A stretch of 64,000 bases of DNA. It comes from an uncultured Bacteroidia bacterium (GTDB taxonomy: Bacteria; Bacteroidota; Bacteroidia; Bacteroidales; UBA932). The translations under genes were made by a program, and so were the position numbers. Below are positions 18,698 to 27,509 of the stretch, one piece after another (positions within the stretch are counted from its first letter, which is position 1; each line of letters opens with the position of its first letter). The DNA is taken from NCBI GenBank assembly GCA_902782225.1, contig CACZMF010000005.1, positions 124,001 to 188,000 on the forward strand, in the 5' to 3' direction. The notes beneath the pieces are model-generated. The model worked only from the letters and a program-made list of their open reading frames with translations, was not told where the DNA came from and did not search any database.

Positions 18698-21517
18698 CTA
18701 CTTTTCAGTATACACTTTGACTATATTGGCTCCGGAGCGCATCTTCCGGGCCAGGCAGCGGACGTCCGAGGCCCTGATGCCGTCCAGCACGGCGTCGTAG
18801 TCGAAATCGTAGTCCCTTCCCCACAGGACCGTATATATGAGTCGGTCATGCTGGGAGGGAAGCGACATCGAGACGCGCCGCTCCACTTCGCCGTGGCGTT
18901 TCCTCAGGTACTTGCGGGCAAGGGCCATCTCTTCGTCCGTGGGGCCGTTCTTCGCCATGTCGGCCATCACGCCGGCCACGTCGTCCAGCAGCATATCGGT
19001 CATCTCAGGGCGGGTCTGGAAAGCCACAACCCCCTTCCACGGCAGCGCCGGATTGTCGGGCACGTCCGTCGAATACCCTACGTGGTAGGTACCGCCCCGC
19101 TCCTCACGTATGAGCGCAATGTAACGCGCTGAGACAATGTAGTCGAGAAAGGCGGAGACCAGCAGGTTGCGGGAGCTGGCCCTGATTCCCGAAACGAAGG
19201 TATAGTCCACACTCGAAACGGGTTCCGACTCCGGAGGGTTGGTCTCGGAGATCATGTTGAAGCCCTTCAGGACCGGCTTCGGTAAAGGAGTGCCTGACTT
19301 CTTATATGGATAATCGCCGTGCAGGGATGCTGCGTACCTGCAGACCAAGGCTTCTATGTCGGAGCGGTCCAGGTCGCTGGTGACAAACAGTTTCATGTGT
19401 CCGAAATCGCCGAACTCCCTCGCCTGGGCCTCCTTCAGAAGGTCCATATCCACGGCCTCTATGGCGGCGGAATCGACCGGCTGGAGCCAGGGATGGTTGC
19501 CATAGACCTGACGTTCGTACTTTTCCTCAAAGAGGGTGCGAGGGCCCTTCTTCCGGGAAAGGCGCTTCAGATAGTCTTCCTTTGCCCTCTCCAGACGGCT
19601 TTCCTTGCCGAAGAAAGGCTCCGACAGCATCAGATAGCCGGTCTTGAAGGCAGTCTCCTCCTTTCCGCGGGAGGCGGCGAGGTCGATGGATGCATACTGC
19701 TGGAGCGTGTGGGTGATTATGCTCACCCCGGCAAGTTCCGGACAGTTCCGCAGCTCCACGCGGTCGAGCCCGCGGAAGCCGAGGGTGCGGTTGTTGTGGG
19801 CCGCAGCCTGGCGGAAAGCATCGACACGGCCGGCCGGATAGCTGCGGTAGCCGGTGTCGAAATGCCACGAAACCACCAGATGGTCGCTGGACTTGGTGGG
19901 AGCGACATGCCTGTAGTACACCCTGGCCCCGTTGGAGAGAGTCCACTCCTCGAAGCCGCCAAGGCGCTTGTCCAGGCGCTTTTTCACTATGCTGCCGGGG
20001 ACGGCATCGACCGAAAGGTCAAGCTTGGGCTGCTCGGCAAAAAAGGGCTCGAGACGTTCGGAATCCACCCTGGCGATTATGGAGCGCACCTCGTCCGGGG
20101 ACGGGGCGATGCCGGGCTCCTCCACATTGTTGTAGCAGGTGGAATATATCACTTCGCTTTCCGAGAACAACTTTGCCGGATAATCCTTTATGCTCTCCAG
20201 GCTGATTTCTGAAAGCAAGCGGCGGCGTATGTCCCTGGATTCCACCGGACCGACCAGGGGATGATTGCGCAGGAAATGCTCGAGGGCCACTTTGACGAGT
20301 TCCTCGCTCTTCACTTCGTCCCGGCTCATTTCGCGGTCGAGGCGCATGCGCTGGGACACATAGAGCCTGGCCGCTTCCAGTTCTCCGGCGCTGATGCCGA
20401 ATTCCAGCAGGCGCCGTATCTCCCTGTGAGTGAACTCCAGGCACTCGGCGATGCGTTCCTTGCCCTTCGGCGTGACGGTGAACAGGGTCACGTAGAAATC
20501 GGGCTCATACCCGCTGGTCACCACCACGGCAGACCGGGCAGGGCTGGCCTTCTGCTGGCTAAGCCGGCGAAGGCGTTCGCCGAGCACGGCGGAGACGACC
20601 TGGCGGCTCAGGGCATCGCGTATGCAGTCTTCGGTGGCACGGGCATCCCAGTCTGGGTAAGGCTGCTTGTAGATGATTTTCAGGGCATTGTACTTGATGC
20701 GGCCGTCGGTCATATCTTCCGTGAGCGGTTCCGTGAGCTTCGGGGGCAGGTAGCGGACCTTGGGCTCCGGATCGACCCTTGCGGGGATATCCCGGAACTT
20801 AGCCCTGACGCGGGATTCCATCTCGTCCACGTCGAAATCGCCGACCACGATAATGGCCTGCAGGTCGGGGCGGTACCATTTGTGGTAGAAGTCCAGAATC
20901 TCGTCCCTCCTGAAGCCGTTGATTATATCCAGCGTGCCGAGGACCGAGCGCTCGGTCTGCTTGGAGCCCTTGTAGATCAGAGCATTCTGCTGCTGCATCA
21001 TAGCGTAGCGCGTGTCGCTGTCGCGCAGGCGCCACTCCTCGCTGATGACTCCCCTCTCGTCGTCCAGGGCCTTCTGCTCGCAGGAAATGTCGCAGGACCA
21101 GTCGTGGAGCACCAGCAGCACGGAATCTATGAAAGAATCACGCACCAGGGGCACTGAGGAGATGTTGTAGACCGTCTCGGTCCTGGACGTGTAGGCATTC
21201 ACGTTATAACCGAAGCGCACGCCGTCCCTCGCCAGGAATTCGAGCAGGCCCTTGGCCGGATAGTGCCTGGTGCCGTTGAAGGCCATATGCTCGAGAAAAT
21301 GGGCCAGGCCGTTCTGGTTGTCTTCCTCCTGGAGGGCGCCTACGTTATGGGCAATGTAGAAATCGGCGCAGCCCGCCGGGAGCTCATTGTGGCAGATGTA
21401 ATAGGTCATGCCGTTGTCCAGCCGCCCCACACGGAACGCCGGATCCGCAGGTATCGCCTGCGCAGCAGCCGCCAGGGACATCATCACGGCGGCAGATATG
21501 GCTAAGAAACGTTTCAT
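18698..21517 (-). CDS. M16 family zinc metallopeptidase (pitrilysin type, two-repeat)
   Basis: 939 residues with a signal peptide (AAVMMSLAAAAQAIP). The inverted zinc motif HFLEH is at 73-77 in GLAHFLEHMAFNGTRHYPA; the distal glutamate is expected in the segment around EQKALDDERGVISEEWR. Two M16 halves are seen, the second without a zinc motif, as in PqqL-like enzymes. It likely degrades oligopeptides in the periplasm. It is the last gene behind the TonB receptor, DUF4876 and DUF6850 genes, which suggests that peptides or proteins pass through that uptake system. Confidence 0.92.
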   Translation of the reverse strand: MKRFLAISAAVMMSLAAAAQAIPADPAFRVGRLDNGMTYYICHNELPAGCADFYIAHNVGALQEEDNQNGLAHFLEHMAFNGTRHYPAKGLLEFLARDGVRFGYNVNAYTSRTETVYNISSVPLVRDSFIDSVLLVLHDWSCDISCEQKALDDERGVISEEWRLRDSDTRYAMMQQQNALIYKGSKQTERSVLGTLDIINGFRRDEILDFYHKWYRPDLQAIIVVGDFDVDEMESRVRAKFRDIPARVDPEPKVRYLPPKLTEPLTEDMTDGRIKYNALKIIYKQPYPDWDARATEDCIRDALSRQVVSAVLGERLRRLSQQKASPARSAVVVTSGYEPDFYVTLFTVTPKGKERIAECLEFTHREIRRLLEFGISAGELEAARLYVSQRMRLDREMSRDEVKSEELVKVALEHFLRNHPLVGPVESRDIRRRLLSEISLESIKDYPAKLFSESEVIYSTCYNNVEEPGIAPSPDEVRSIIARVDSERLEPFFAEQPKLDLSVDAVPGSIVKKRLDKRLGGFEEWTLSNGARVYYRHVAPTKSSDHLVVSWHFDTGYRSYPAGRVDAFRQAAAHNNRTLGFRGLDRVELRNCPELAGVSIITHTLQQYASIDLAASRGKEETAFKTGYLMLSEPFFGKESRLERAKEDYLKRLSRKKGPRTLFEEKYERQVYGNHPWLQPVDSAAIEAVDMDLLKEAQAREFGDFGHMKLFVTSDLDRSDIEALVCRYAASLHGDYPYKKSGTPLPKPVLKGFNMISETNPPESEPVSSVDYTFVSGIRASSRNLLVSAFLDYIVSARYIALIREERGGTYHVGYSTDVPDNPALPWKGVVAFQTRPEMTDMLLDDVAGVMADMAKNGPTDEEMALARKYLRKRHGEVERRVSMSLPSQHDRLIYTVLWGRDYDFDYDAVLDGIRASDVRCLARKMRSGANIVKVYTEK

Positions 21518-21539
21518 CGATATAGATTCTTCGCTGCGC

Positions 21540-23123
21540 TCAGAATGACAGGCCGAGGGTGATCATCGCGACGTTGCGGATGCGGCCGGAAAGGTACTGC
21601 GGCACGGCAAGCAGTGCCGAGAAGGTGTCGGACACTTTCACGTAGGGGGCGAACTTGTCCGATATGATACGGGTGTAGGCAAATGAGAGCCCGGCACCGG
21701 CAGCAGGGGCGGTGTCGTACTCGAACTGGCGGAACAGGTAGTTGTCGAAGCTCCGGAGGGTGCTGCCGGAAGTGGTGGCATAGGCCCCGTCGTCTTTCGG
21801 CGTGCCGAAGCCGCAGCGGAAACCGAGCCTCCCTCCCAGCGAGAAGACGGAAGCGCCCTTGCGTATGTTGCGGCCGGCAAAGACTCCGGCATCGAGGGTG
21901 ACGCAGTCGGCGTTACGGTAGAAGGGATACAGCACAGTGGTCTGAAAACGGGCCTGGCCGCTTACGGACGCACCCAGACTGAATTCCGGCAGGTAGCCGT
22001 CCACGCCCTTGTGCCACACGTAGGAAAGGGATGCGGAAGCCAGGTGGCGGTCGAAAATATGATTCTGGCCGGAATACTCCACCCTGGTGTTCTGGCCGGA
22101 CGGAGTCACGTAGCGGAACACATTCTCGTCGTTGCCCAGCAGCTCATAATCCAGCTTCAGGGAAGCCTTGTGGATATCCTCCCCGGAGCGGGTCTGGAAG
22201 CCGCCGCGGTAGCAGGCGCGAAGGCCGGAGAATTCGAAATAGGTGGCGGAGCTGGATGCCTTCTTGCCGTAATAGCCCATCCTGTAGAGCACTTCGGCTT
22301 CATTGGTCCACGACCCCGTGAGCGCCTGGAAGGAGAGGCCGAGGAAATCGTTCTTCATGGGCCTGAATTCGGTCACGGGCACATAATCATAATCGCCGGA
22401 CAGCTCGGCAAGAGTGCCCCAGAAGCCTCCTTTGTCGGCAAGGATGAAGTACTGCTTGTCCGTGGTGCCGTAGATGCCTCCGCGTATCTGCTCCAGGGTG
22501 CTCCTGTAGATGAGGGACGCCCCGAACATCACGTTGTCTTCCGGCCTGAAACTGGCCCCTGCCTTCAGGTCCAGGTCCATCCACACGTTGGAGAAGCGCG
22601 GATCTTTGACCTTTGTCTGGTCGGCGGAGGAGTAATCCATCTCGCAGCCAAGGGCCCACTTGTTGCTTAATTTATAGGACATTGCGCCGAGCAGGGAATA
22701 GTCTTCACGGTTCTTGGTGCCCGTGGTCGCCTCGTCGCTCTCGAGGAAATTCACGGGGTTGAAGAGCGGATCCATAAGGATCTGCGCTCCCATCCCGGCG
22801 CCGCTGAAATACGACCATGCAAGGCGCCCGTGAAAGGCGATCCTGTCCGAAATACGGAAATAGGACTCCGTGCCGGCGACGGCCTTGTAGCTGTCTGCGG
22901 ATTCCGTGAGCGATATCAGGCCGCCGTTATCCTTGCGGAAGTCCAGCCCCACCATGGATATATGTCCGTCAAAGGCTGAAAGCGCAGCCGGATTGGACAG
23001 GGACAGGAAAGGGTTGGTGTCCGCAGTGAAACGGAAATCACGGCACTCCGCCGCCTCCTGGCCGCCTGCAGCAAAGGGCAGGGCCAGGAGGCAGAGGGAT
23101 GCCAGTATGACACGGAATCTCAT
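21540..23123 (-). CDS. DUF6850-like outer-membrane beta-barrel protein
   Basis: 527 residues with a signal peptide ending AAGGQE and a typical outer-membrane barrel composition: alternating aromatic/polar strands and a C-terminal strand ending MITLGLSF. I recognise it as similar to the DUF6850 proteins that accompany DUF4876 and TonB receptors in Bacteroidetes; that family call rests on context and overall look. It lies between the DUF4876 gene (8 bp) and the M16 peptidase gene (22 bp) on the same strand. Probable role: accessory outer-membrane protein of this uptake system. Confidence 0.75.
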   Translation of the reverse strand: MRFRVILASLCLLALPFAAGGQEAAECRDFRFTADTNPFLSLSNPAALSAFDGHISMVGLDFRKDNGGLISLTESADSYKAVAGTESYFRISDRIAFHGRLAWSYFSGAGMGAQILMDPLFNPVNFLESDEATTGTKNREDYSLLGAMSYKLSNKWALGCEMDYSSADQTKVKDPRFSNVWMDLDLKAGASFRPEDNVMFGASLIYRSTLEQIRGGIYGTTDKQYFILADKGGFWGTLAELSGDYDYVPVTEFRPMKNDFLGLSFQALTGSWTNEAEVLYRMGYYGKKASSSATYFEFSGLRACYRGGFQTRSGEDIHKASLKLDYELLGNDENVFRYVTPSGQNTRVEYSGQNHIFDRHLASASLSYVWHKGVDGYLPEFSLGASVSGQARFQTTVLYPFYRNADCVTLDAGVFAGRNIRKGASVFSLGGRLGFRCGFGTPKDDGAYATTSGSTLRSFDNYLFRQFEYDTAPAAGAGLSFAYTRIISDKFAPYVKVSDTFSALLAVPQYLSGRIRNVAMITLGLSF

Positions 23124-23131
23124 CGCCGGGA

Positions 23132-24451
23132 TTATTTCTTCAGGGAAGAGACACTCCTCTGGTGGAAGTCCTTGCCTGAGTCGTTGGTCTGGAGATAGAT
23201 GATGTGGGCGCCGGCCGCGATGGAGGCCTCGGCGTCGATGCCGGAAGGATCGGTGCTGCCGTTCACATCCTGGGTGCCGCCTGCGTAGTTGTAGACGATC
23301 TTGCCCTCGTTCTCGGGAAGGGCCTCGGTGGCTTCCTTATCCACGTTCCTGTAGATAGTGTAGCCCTTCTGGTTGGTCAGGGATGCATAGCCGGTGTTGA
23401 GGCTTGCAGGGAAACGCAGGTTGCTGGTCTCGAGTTTGGTGGACTGGAACACCTCCAGGGCGCCGATCACGTTGGCCTTGGGGAACTTGACGGCCCAGTT
23501 CACGTTGCCGGTGCCGGCAGTCTGGTCGAACTTCTCGGTGTCGTTGCAGAGCTGCTCGAGCTGGGCTTTCGGCATCTTGCCCATATAGAGGGCGGGGGCG
23601 GTGTTGGAGAGCACCCAGGCGTTGCCCATGTTGATGGCTATGCCGGAAAGATAGTGGCTGGCGGGGATGGTCTCTGCCACTGCATACTTCTTGTTGGTGT
23701 AGGCAGGGATCTCGCTGTTGGACATCCAGTAATAGTCGGCCTTGGACAGGTCCACGGAAGCCTTCACGGTGGCGGTGTGGTCGATGGCGCCGAAGACCGC
23801 AATCACGATCTGGGAGTAGGCGGGAATCTTCACCGGGTTCTTGAAGTACCAGACTGCGCCGCCGGCAGGAACCCAGTTGTCGGATTCATAGACGAGCTTG
23901 TTGTCGGTGCCATAGTACTTGTTGGTGGCGTGGCCGTTGTAGGGATTCAGGTTGCCGAACACCAGGTCGGAAGCGTCGGCCTCGAACTCGGAGTTGTTGT
24001 AGACGATGATGTAACCGTCATTGGAATATGCACCGCTGCCGTCGTCCTTGGGGCAGCCGCCGCAATAGAGCTCCTTGATGATGAGCTGCTGGGACTGGAC
24101 CTTGGAAAGCTCCAGCTTGAAGCTTCCTTCGGTCTGCTCGGCCACGAGGATGGCTGAATTGGAGCCGTTATAGACCACGCGGAGGCCGTCTTCCACGTTC
24201 TTGAAGGTGCAGGAAGCCACATAGCTTCCGGGATTCACGGTGAACTTTGCAGCACCGGCCGCATCGGTATTGGCGGTGAAAGTGGTGGCGCCGGCGGCGT
24301 CGGCCAGGGTCACGGGAATGCCCTCGACTGCGAGGGGCGAGTTTTCAGAAAAGAGCTGGACGGTGATGTCCACGGCAACGATCTTGGGTTTGCAGCCTGC
24401 AATCAGTGCGATTGCCAGGACGGCGGAGAACAAATAAACTAACCTTTTCAT
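23132..24451 (-). CDS. DUF4876 domain lipoprotein
   Basis: 439 residues with lipobox AIALIAGC. The first about 110 residues look like an immunoglobulin/carboxypeptidase-regulatory fold (VEGIPVTLADAAGATTF; SYVASCTFKNVEDGL). The rest (LIIKELYCGGCPKDDGSG, DGYIIVYNN, FGNLNPYNG) is the DUF4876 body. The domain is found in Bacteroidetes beside TonB receptors, where such lipoproteins may be surface lids or binding partners. The gene follows the TonB receptor gene by 12 bp. Confidence 0.8.
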   Translation of the reverse strand: MKRLVYLFSAVLAIALIAGCKPKIVAVDITVQLFSENSPLAVEGIPVTLADAAGATTFTANTDAAGAAKFTVNPGSYVASCTFKNVEDGLRVVYNGSNSAILVAEQTEGSFKLELSKVQSQQLIIKELYCGGCPKDDGSGAYSNDGYIIVYNNSEFEADASDLVFGNLNPYNGHATNKYYGTDNKLVYESDNWVPAGGAVWYFKNPVKIPAYSQIVIAVFGAIDHTATVKASVDLSKADYYWMSNSEIPAYTNKKYAVAETIPASHYLSGIAINMGNAWVLSNTAPALYMGKMPKAQLEQLCNDTEKFDQTAGTGNVNWAVKFPKANVIGALEVFQSTKLETSNLRFPASLNTGYASLTNQKGYTIYRNVDKEATEALPENEGKIVYNYAGGTQDVNGSTDPSGIDAEASIAAGAHIIYLQTNDSGKDFHQRSVSSLKK

Positions 24452-24463
24452 AATGTATAATAT

Positions 24464-27448
24464 TTAAAATTTGAGTCTGACTGTGAGTCCGTAGTAGAAG
24501 CGTGGTATATATCGGCCCAGGGATTCGTAGGTGTTGTTTTTCGTGTTCCACACCTGCCCCATGTTGTTGAAGAAATTGTTGGCGTAGAACGACACGGAAG
24601 CGATGTCGCCTATCTCCTTGGTCACGCTGAAATTGGCGCTGAAGTAGGGAGAAAGGTATTCTTTGTTGAAGTTGTAGAGGTAGTTGGACGTGACCACCAG
24701 TTTCGTGAGGTCCTGGAAAAGGTCGAGGTCGTTGGTCTTCGCCCATTTGAGTTTTTCCAGGAAGGGCACCGGCTCCGGATTGTCGAACGAAGTATAGTAG
24801 TCCGGGAACATCACGGTGAAGCCCTCGCCTTCGTAGATGGAGGCATTTTCGTCGTACGACAGGAAATCGGAACGGTTGGGTATCCTGTAGGAGCGCCTGC
24901 CTCCCGGCCTTTCGCTCAGGCTGCGGGAATAGCTCAACAGGCTGGATTCCAGCTTCATCGTGATTATCATCCTGACCTGGGGGATGTGGGTGGTGAGCGT
25001 GATGTTGTTCTTTATGGTCCTGCTCTCCTTGCCGTTGGCTATGCTGTAGCCTCCGAAATAATAGCCCACATACTTATATGGCTGGCCGTCCTTGCCCACG
25101 GTCGTGCTGGGGCAGTCGGCGTCGATGTCGGTGTTGAAACTGCGGTAGGAATAGAAGTTTCCGTCCACCCGTATGGTCGTGTGGATGGGACGTATTTCCT
25201 TGAAAACCACCACCCATTCAAGGCCGAAGCGGTCCAGCGGGCTGTTCTGGTTGGTTTCCGATGTGGTGCTGAGGAACTGCTTGCGGACGGAGTGGGCCGC
25301 CTCGATCGCGGGCAGTTTCCCGGTCCTGTCTGACACCGTGACAAGGCCCGTGGACGGATCCAGGGAGTAGATCCTGTCGGATGCCGGAATCGGGAGTCCC
25401 TGCACGTCGGACACTGCCGTGTAGGCATAGCTCAGGCGCTCATAGTCAGTCACATGCTTATATATGTCCAGGGCTCGGGTGTAGTAGGCCACAAGCGAAA
25501 TCTTGTTGCCGCCAAGGTCGGTGTCCACTCCGAATTCAGCCTGGTGGTTCTTCTGCCAGCGGAGGGCAGGATTGTATTCGATGGCATGGGGACGGACGTA
25601 GTAGGCACGATAGACGGTGTTGTCGGCGGAAGCAGTGGAAGTGAAGGTATTCACGTCCAGGTAGCCGGGCACAGGATAGAGGATGGAGAACGACGGCTGC
25701 TTCACCGCCACGCCCCAGCTGCCCCTGAAGGCCAGTTCGCGCAGCAGGTTGTTGCGGCGCATCTTGGGATCCAGCACCGTGTACTTGACGTTGAAGCGCG
25801 GAGAAAGGCTGGAAGTGGTGCCATAGGCGGAACCGGACACGGAGGTGATGTCTTCACGAAGGCCGGCGATCAGGTTGACGCGCCCCTGCCCCACCGGCAC
25901 CATCAGGTTGTCTTCCAGGTAGATGCCTATGTTGTTCATGGCCGGGTTGTCGCAATAGCGGTACTCCCTGAACGAGGGCGCTTTGGGGAGGTCTTCCGAA
26001 TATGCTCCTATGCCGAGGTTGTGGTCGTAGTTCCAGTCGGCGCCTAACTTCACCTTGTTGCTGACCTTTCCGAAATTGTGGGCCCAGTTGGCCTTCAGGG
26101 TGAGTTTCGTAGTCACGGGGCGGTCGTCCACGGCCATGACGTTGTACCAGCTGCCGGGGGCGATCATCACGGCACTGTTGGGGCCGCCCTCGCTGTAGGG
26201 CTCCGACATGTAGTAGCCCCTCTCCCTGGCGTGCATTGCTGTCAGGGCGACGCTTTCGTGGAAAAGTTTGTTCTCCCGGGAGAGCTTGTCGCCGAGCGAT
26301 GCGGAAGCGTTGAATTCGATGTTGGTGATCCAGCTGAGACTCAGCAGCCAGGCGGCATTGAAACTGGCCCTCAGGGCGTTGTCGCGCTGCTTGATATAGG
26401 CTTCCGAGAACTTGTCGGGGTCTGCGGAGTTGTCCAGGCCGCCGAGGTTGCCGGTCACGCCGGCGGTCAGGCGCAGGGGCCTGGCCTGGAAGGGCCCGGA
26501 CGCAATGGTGTTGCTGTAGGTCAGGGACAGCTGCCGGCGCAGGTAGGATGTGTAGGGCGACATCTGCTCGGAAATCGAGCGGGTGTATTCCAGGCTGGTG
26601 TTCAGCACGCCGCGTGAGGCGCCGCTCCCAGTGTGGCCCAGGCCGAAACCCTTGCTCACGGAGAACTGCTTGGTGCGCGGGCTGGTGGACATGGTCACGG
26701 ACCAGGGGGTCTTGCCTTTCTTGGTGTTGATTTTCACCACGCCGGAGGACATGTCGCCGTATTCCACTGAGGGCACGCCCGAAATCACTTCTACGGACTC
26801 CACGTTCGCGGAGGCTATGTTGTTGGTGGGCACGCCCTTGACGCCGTAGAGGCGGAAATCCGTATAGGTGGCGTTGTTGGAAAGGCGCACGCCGTCCACT
26901 TCCACGGCGGTGCCGAAGGAAGAGTTGCCGCTTTCGCCGGAACCGGCCCTGATGTTGAACTGCTGCTCGGAAGTGAGCGAAGCGGAGGAAGTGGCGCCGC
27001 CCGGCAGCAGGCTCGAGATGTCGGTCACGTTCATCACCTGCATATGCTCGAGGGCCGCCTTGTCGATGGTGCGGGAGGTGGTGGCCGCGCTTTCGTTTTC
27101 CTTCGCCGTCACGACCGCCTTCTCGATCGCCAGGTTGTCCTGCGTCATCTTGATGCTCAGCTTGTCGATGTCCTTTTCTATGGTGATTTCCAGGGAGTAG
27201 TCCACATAGCCGAGGCAGGCGGCGGTCAGCACGGTCTTCCGGACCTTCACGTTGGGGATGGTGAAGCGGCCCTGCGCATCGGCCACAGCCCACTGCTCGG
27301 AAGCCTCCAGCACGACGGTGGCGAATTCGACCGGCTCACCGGTGGCCTTGTCGGTGACGGTGCCTTTGACGGTGTAGGTCTGGGCGAGGACCTGCGCCGA
27401 CAGCAGCAGGCATGCAAGCACTGCTATATGTCTGATGACGGATGACAC
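24464..27448 (-). CDS. TonB-dependent receptor with carboxypeptidase-like N-terminal domain
   Basis: About 994 residues. After a signal peptide (IAVLACLLLSAQVLAQ) comes a CarboxypepD_reg-like domain (VKGTVTDKATGEPVEFATVV), then the plug (FGTAVEVDGVRLSNNATY; VEVISGVPSVEYGDMSSG) and a long barrel ending in RFYYGLTVRLKF. No SusD partner is adjacent; instead DUF4876, DUF6850 and M16 genes follow. No ATG lies near the signal peptide. A GTG at 27448 gives a sensible start (MSSVIRHIAVLACLLL) and lies just downstream of a -7-like TACCTTGC; the longer frame crosses the divergent S46 gene. Substrate unknown; the flanking peptidases point to peptides or a protein-bound ligand. Confidence 0.88.
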   Translation of the reverse strand: MSSVIRHIAVLACLLLSAQVLAQTYTVKGTVTDKATGEPVEFATVVLEASEQWAVADAQGRFTIPNVKVRKTVLTAACLGYVDYSLEITIEKDIDKLSIKMTQDNLAIEKAVVTAKENESAATTSRTIDKAALEHMQVMNVTDISSLLPGGATSSASLTSEQQFNIRAGSGESGNSSFGTAVEVDGVRLSNNATYTDFRLYGVKGVPTNNIASANVESVEVISGVPSVEYGDMSSGVVKINTKKGKTPWSVTMSTSPRTKQFSVSKGFGLGHTGSGASRGVLNTSLEYTRSISEQMSPYTSYLRRQLSLTYSNTIASGPFQARPLRLTAGVTGNLGGLDNSADPDKFSEAYIKQRDNALRASFNAAWLLSLSWITNIEFNASASLGDKLSRENKLFHESVALTAMHARERGYYMSEPYSEGGPNSAVMIAPGSWYNVMAVDDRPVTTKLTLKANWAHNFGKVSNKVKLGADWNYDHNLGIGAYSEDLPKAPSFREYRYCDNPAMNNIGIYLEDNLMVPVGQGRVNLIAGLREDITSVSGSAYGTTSSLSPRFNVKYTVLDPKMRRNNLLRELAFRGSWGVAVKQPSFSILYPVPGYLDVNTFTSTASADNTVYRAYYVRPHAIEYNPALRWQKNHQAEFGVDTDLGGNKISLVAYYTRALDIYKHVTDYERLSYAYTAVSDVQGLPIPASDRIYSLDPSTGLVTVSDRTGKLPAIEAAHSVRKQFLSTTSETNQNSPLDRFGLEWVVVFKEIRPIHTTIRVDGNFYSYRSFNTDIDADCPSTTVGKDGQPYKYVGYYFGGYSIANGKESRTIKNNITLTTHIPQVRMIITMKLESSLLSYSRSLSERPGGRRSYRIPNRSDFLSYDENASIYEGEGFTVMFPDYYTSFDNPEPVPFLEKLKWAKTNDLDLFQDLTKLVVTSNYLYNFNKEYLSPYFSANFSVTKEIGDIASVSFYANNFFNNMGQVWNTKNNTYESLGRYIPRFYYGLTVRLKF

Positions 27449-27465
27449 TTCTGACGTTTTAGATT

Positions 27466-27504
27466 GCAAGGTAAGTATTTTTTCAAAAAAGTGTGCTATA
27501 TTTA
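27466..27504. promoter_or_regulatory. Divergent promoter pair for the TonB receptor and S46 peptidase genes
   Basis: Minus strand: TACCTTGC at 27466-27473, a near match to TAnnTTTG, 18 bp before the GTG start of the receptor. Plus strand: TATATTTA at 27497-27504, differing from consensus only at the last base, 5 bp before the S46 ATG at 27510. The 61-bp spacer could allow shared regulation. Confidence 0.45.
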
Positions 27505-27509
27505 CGGAT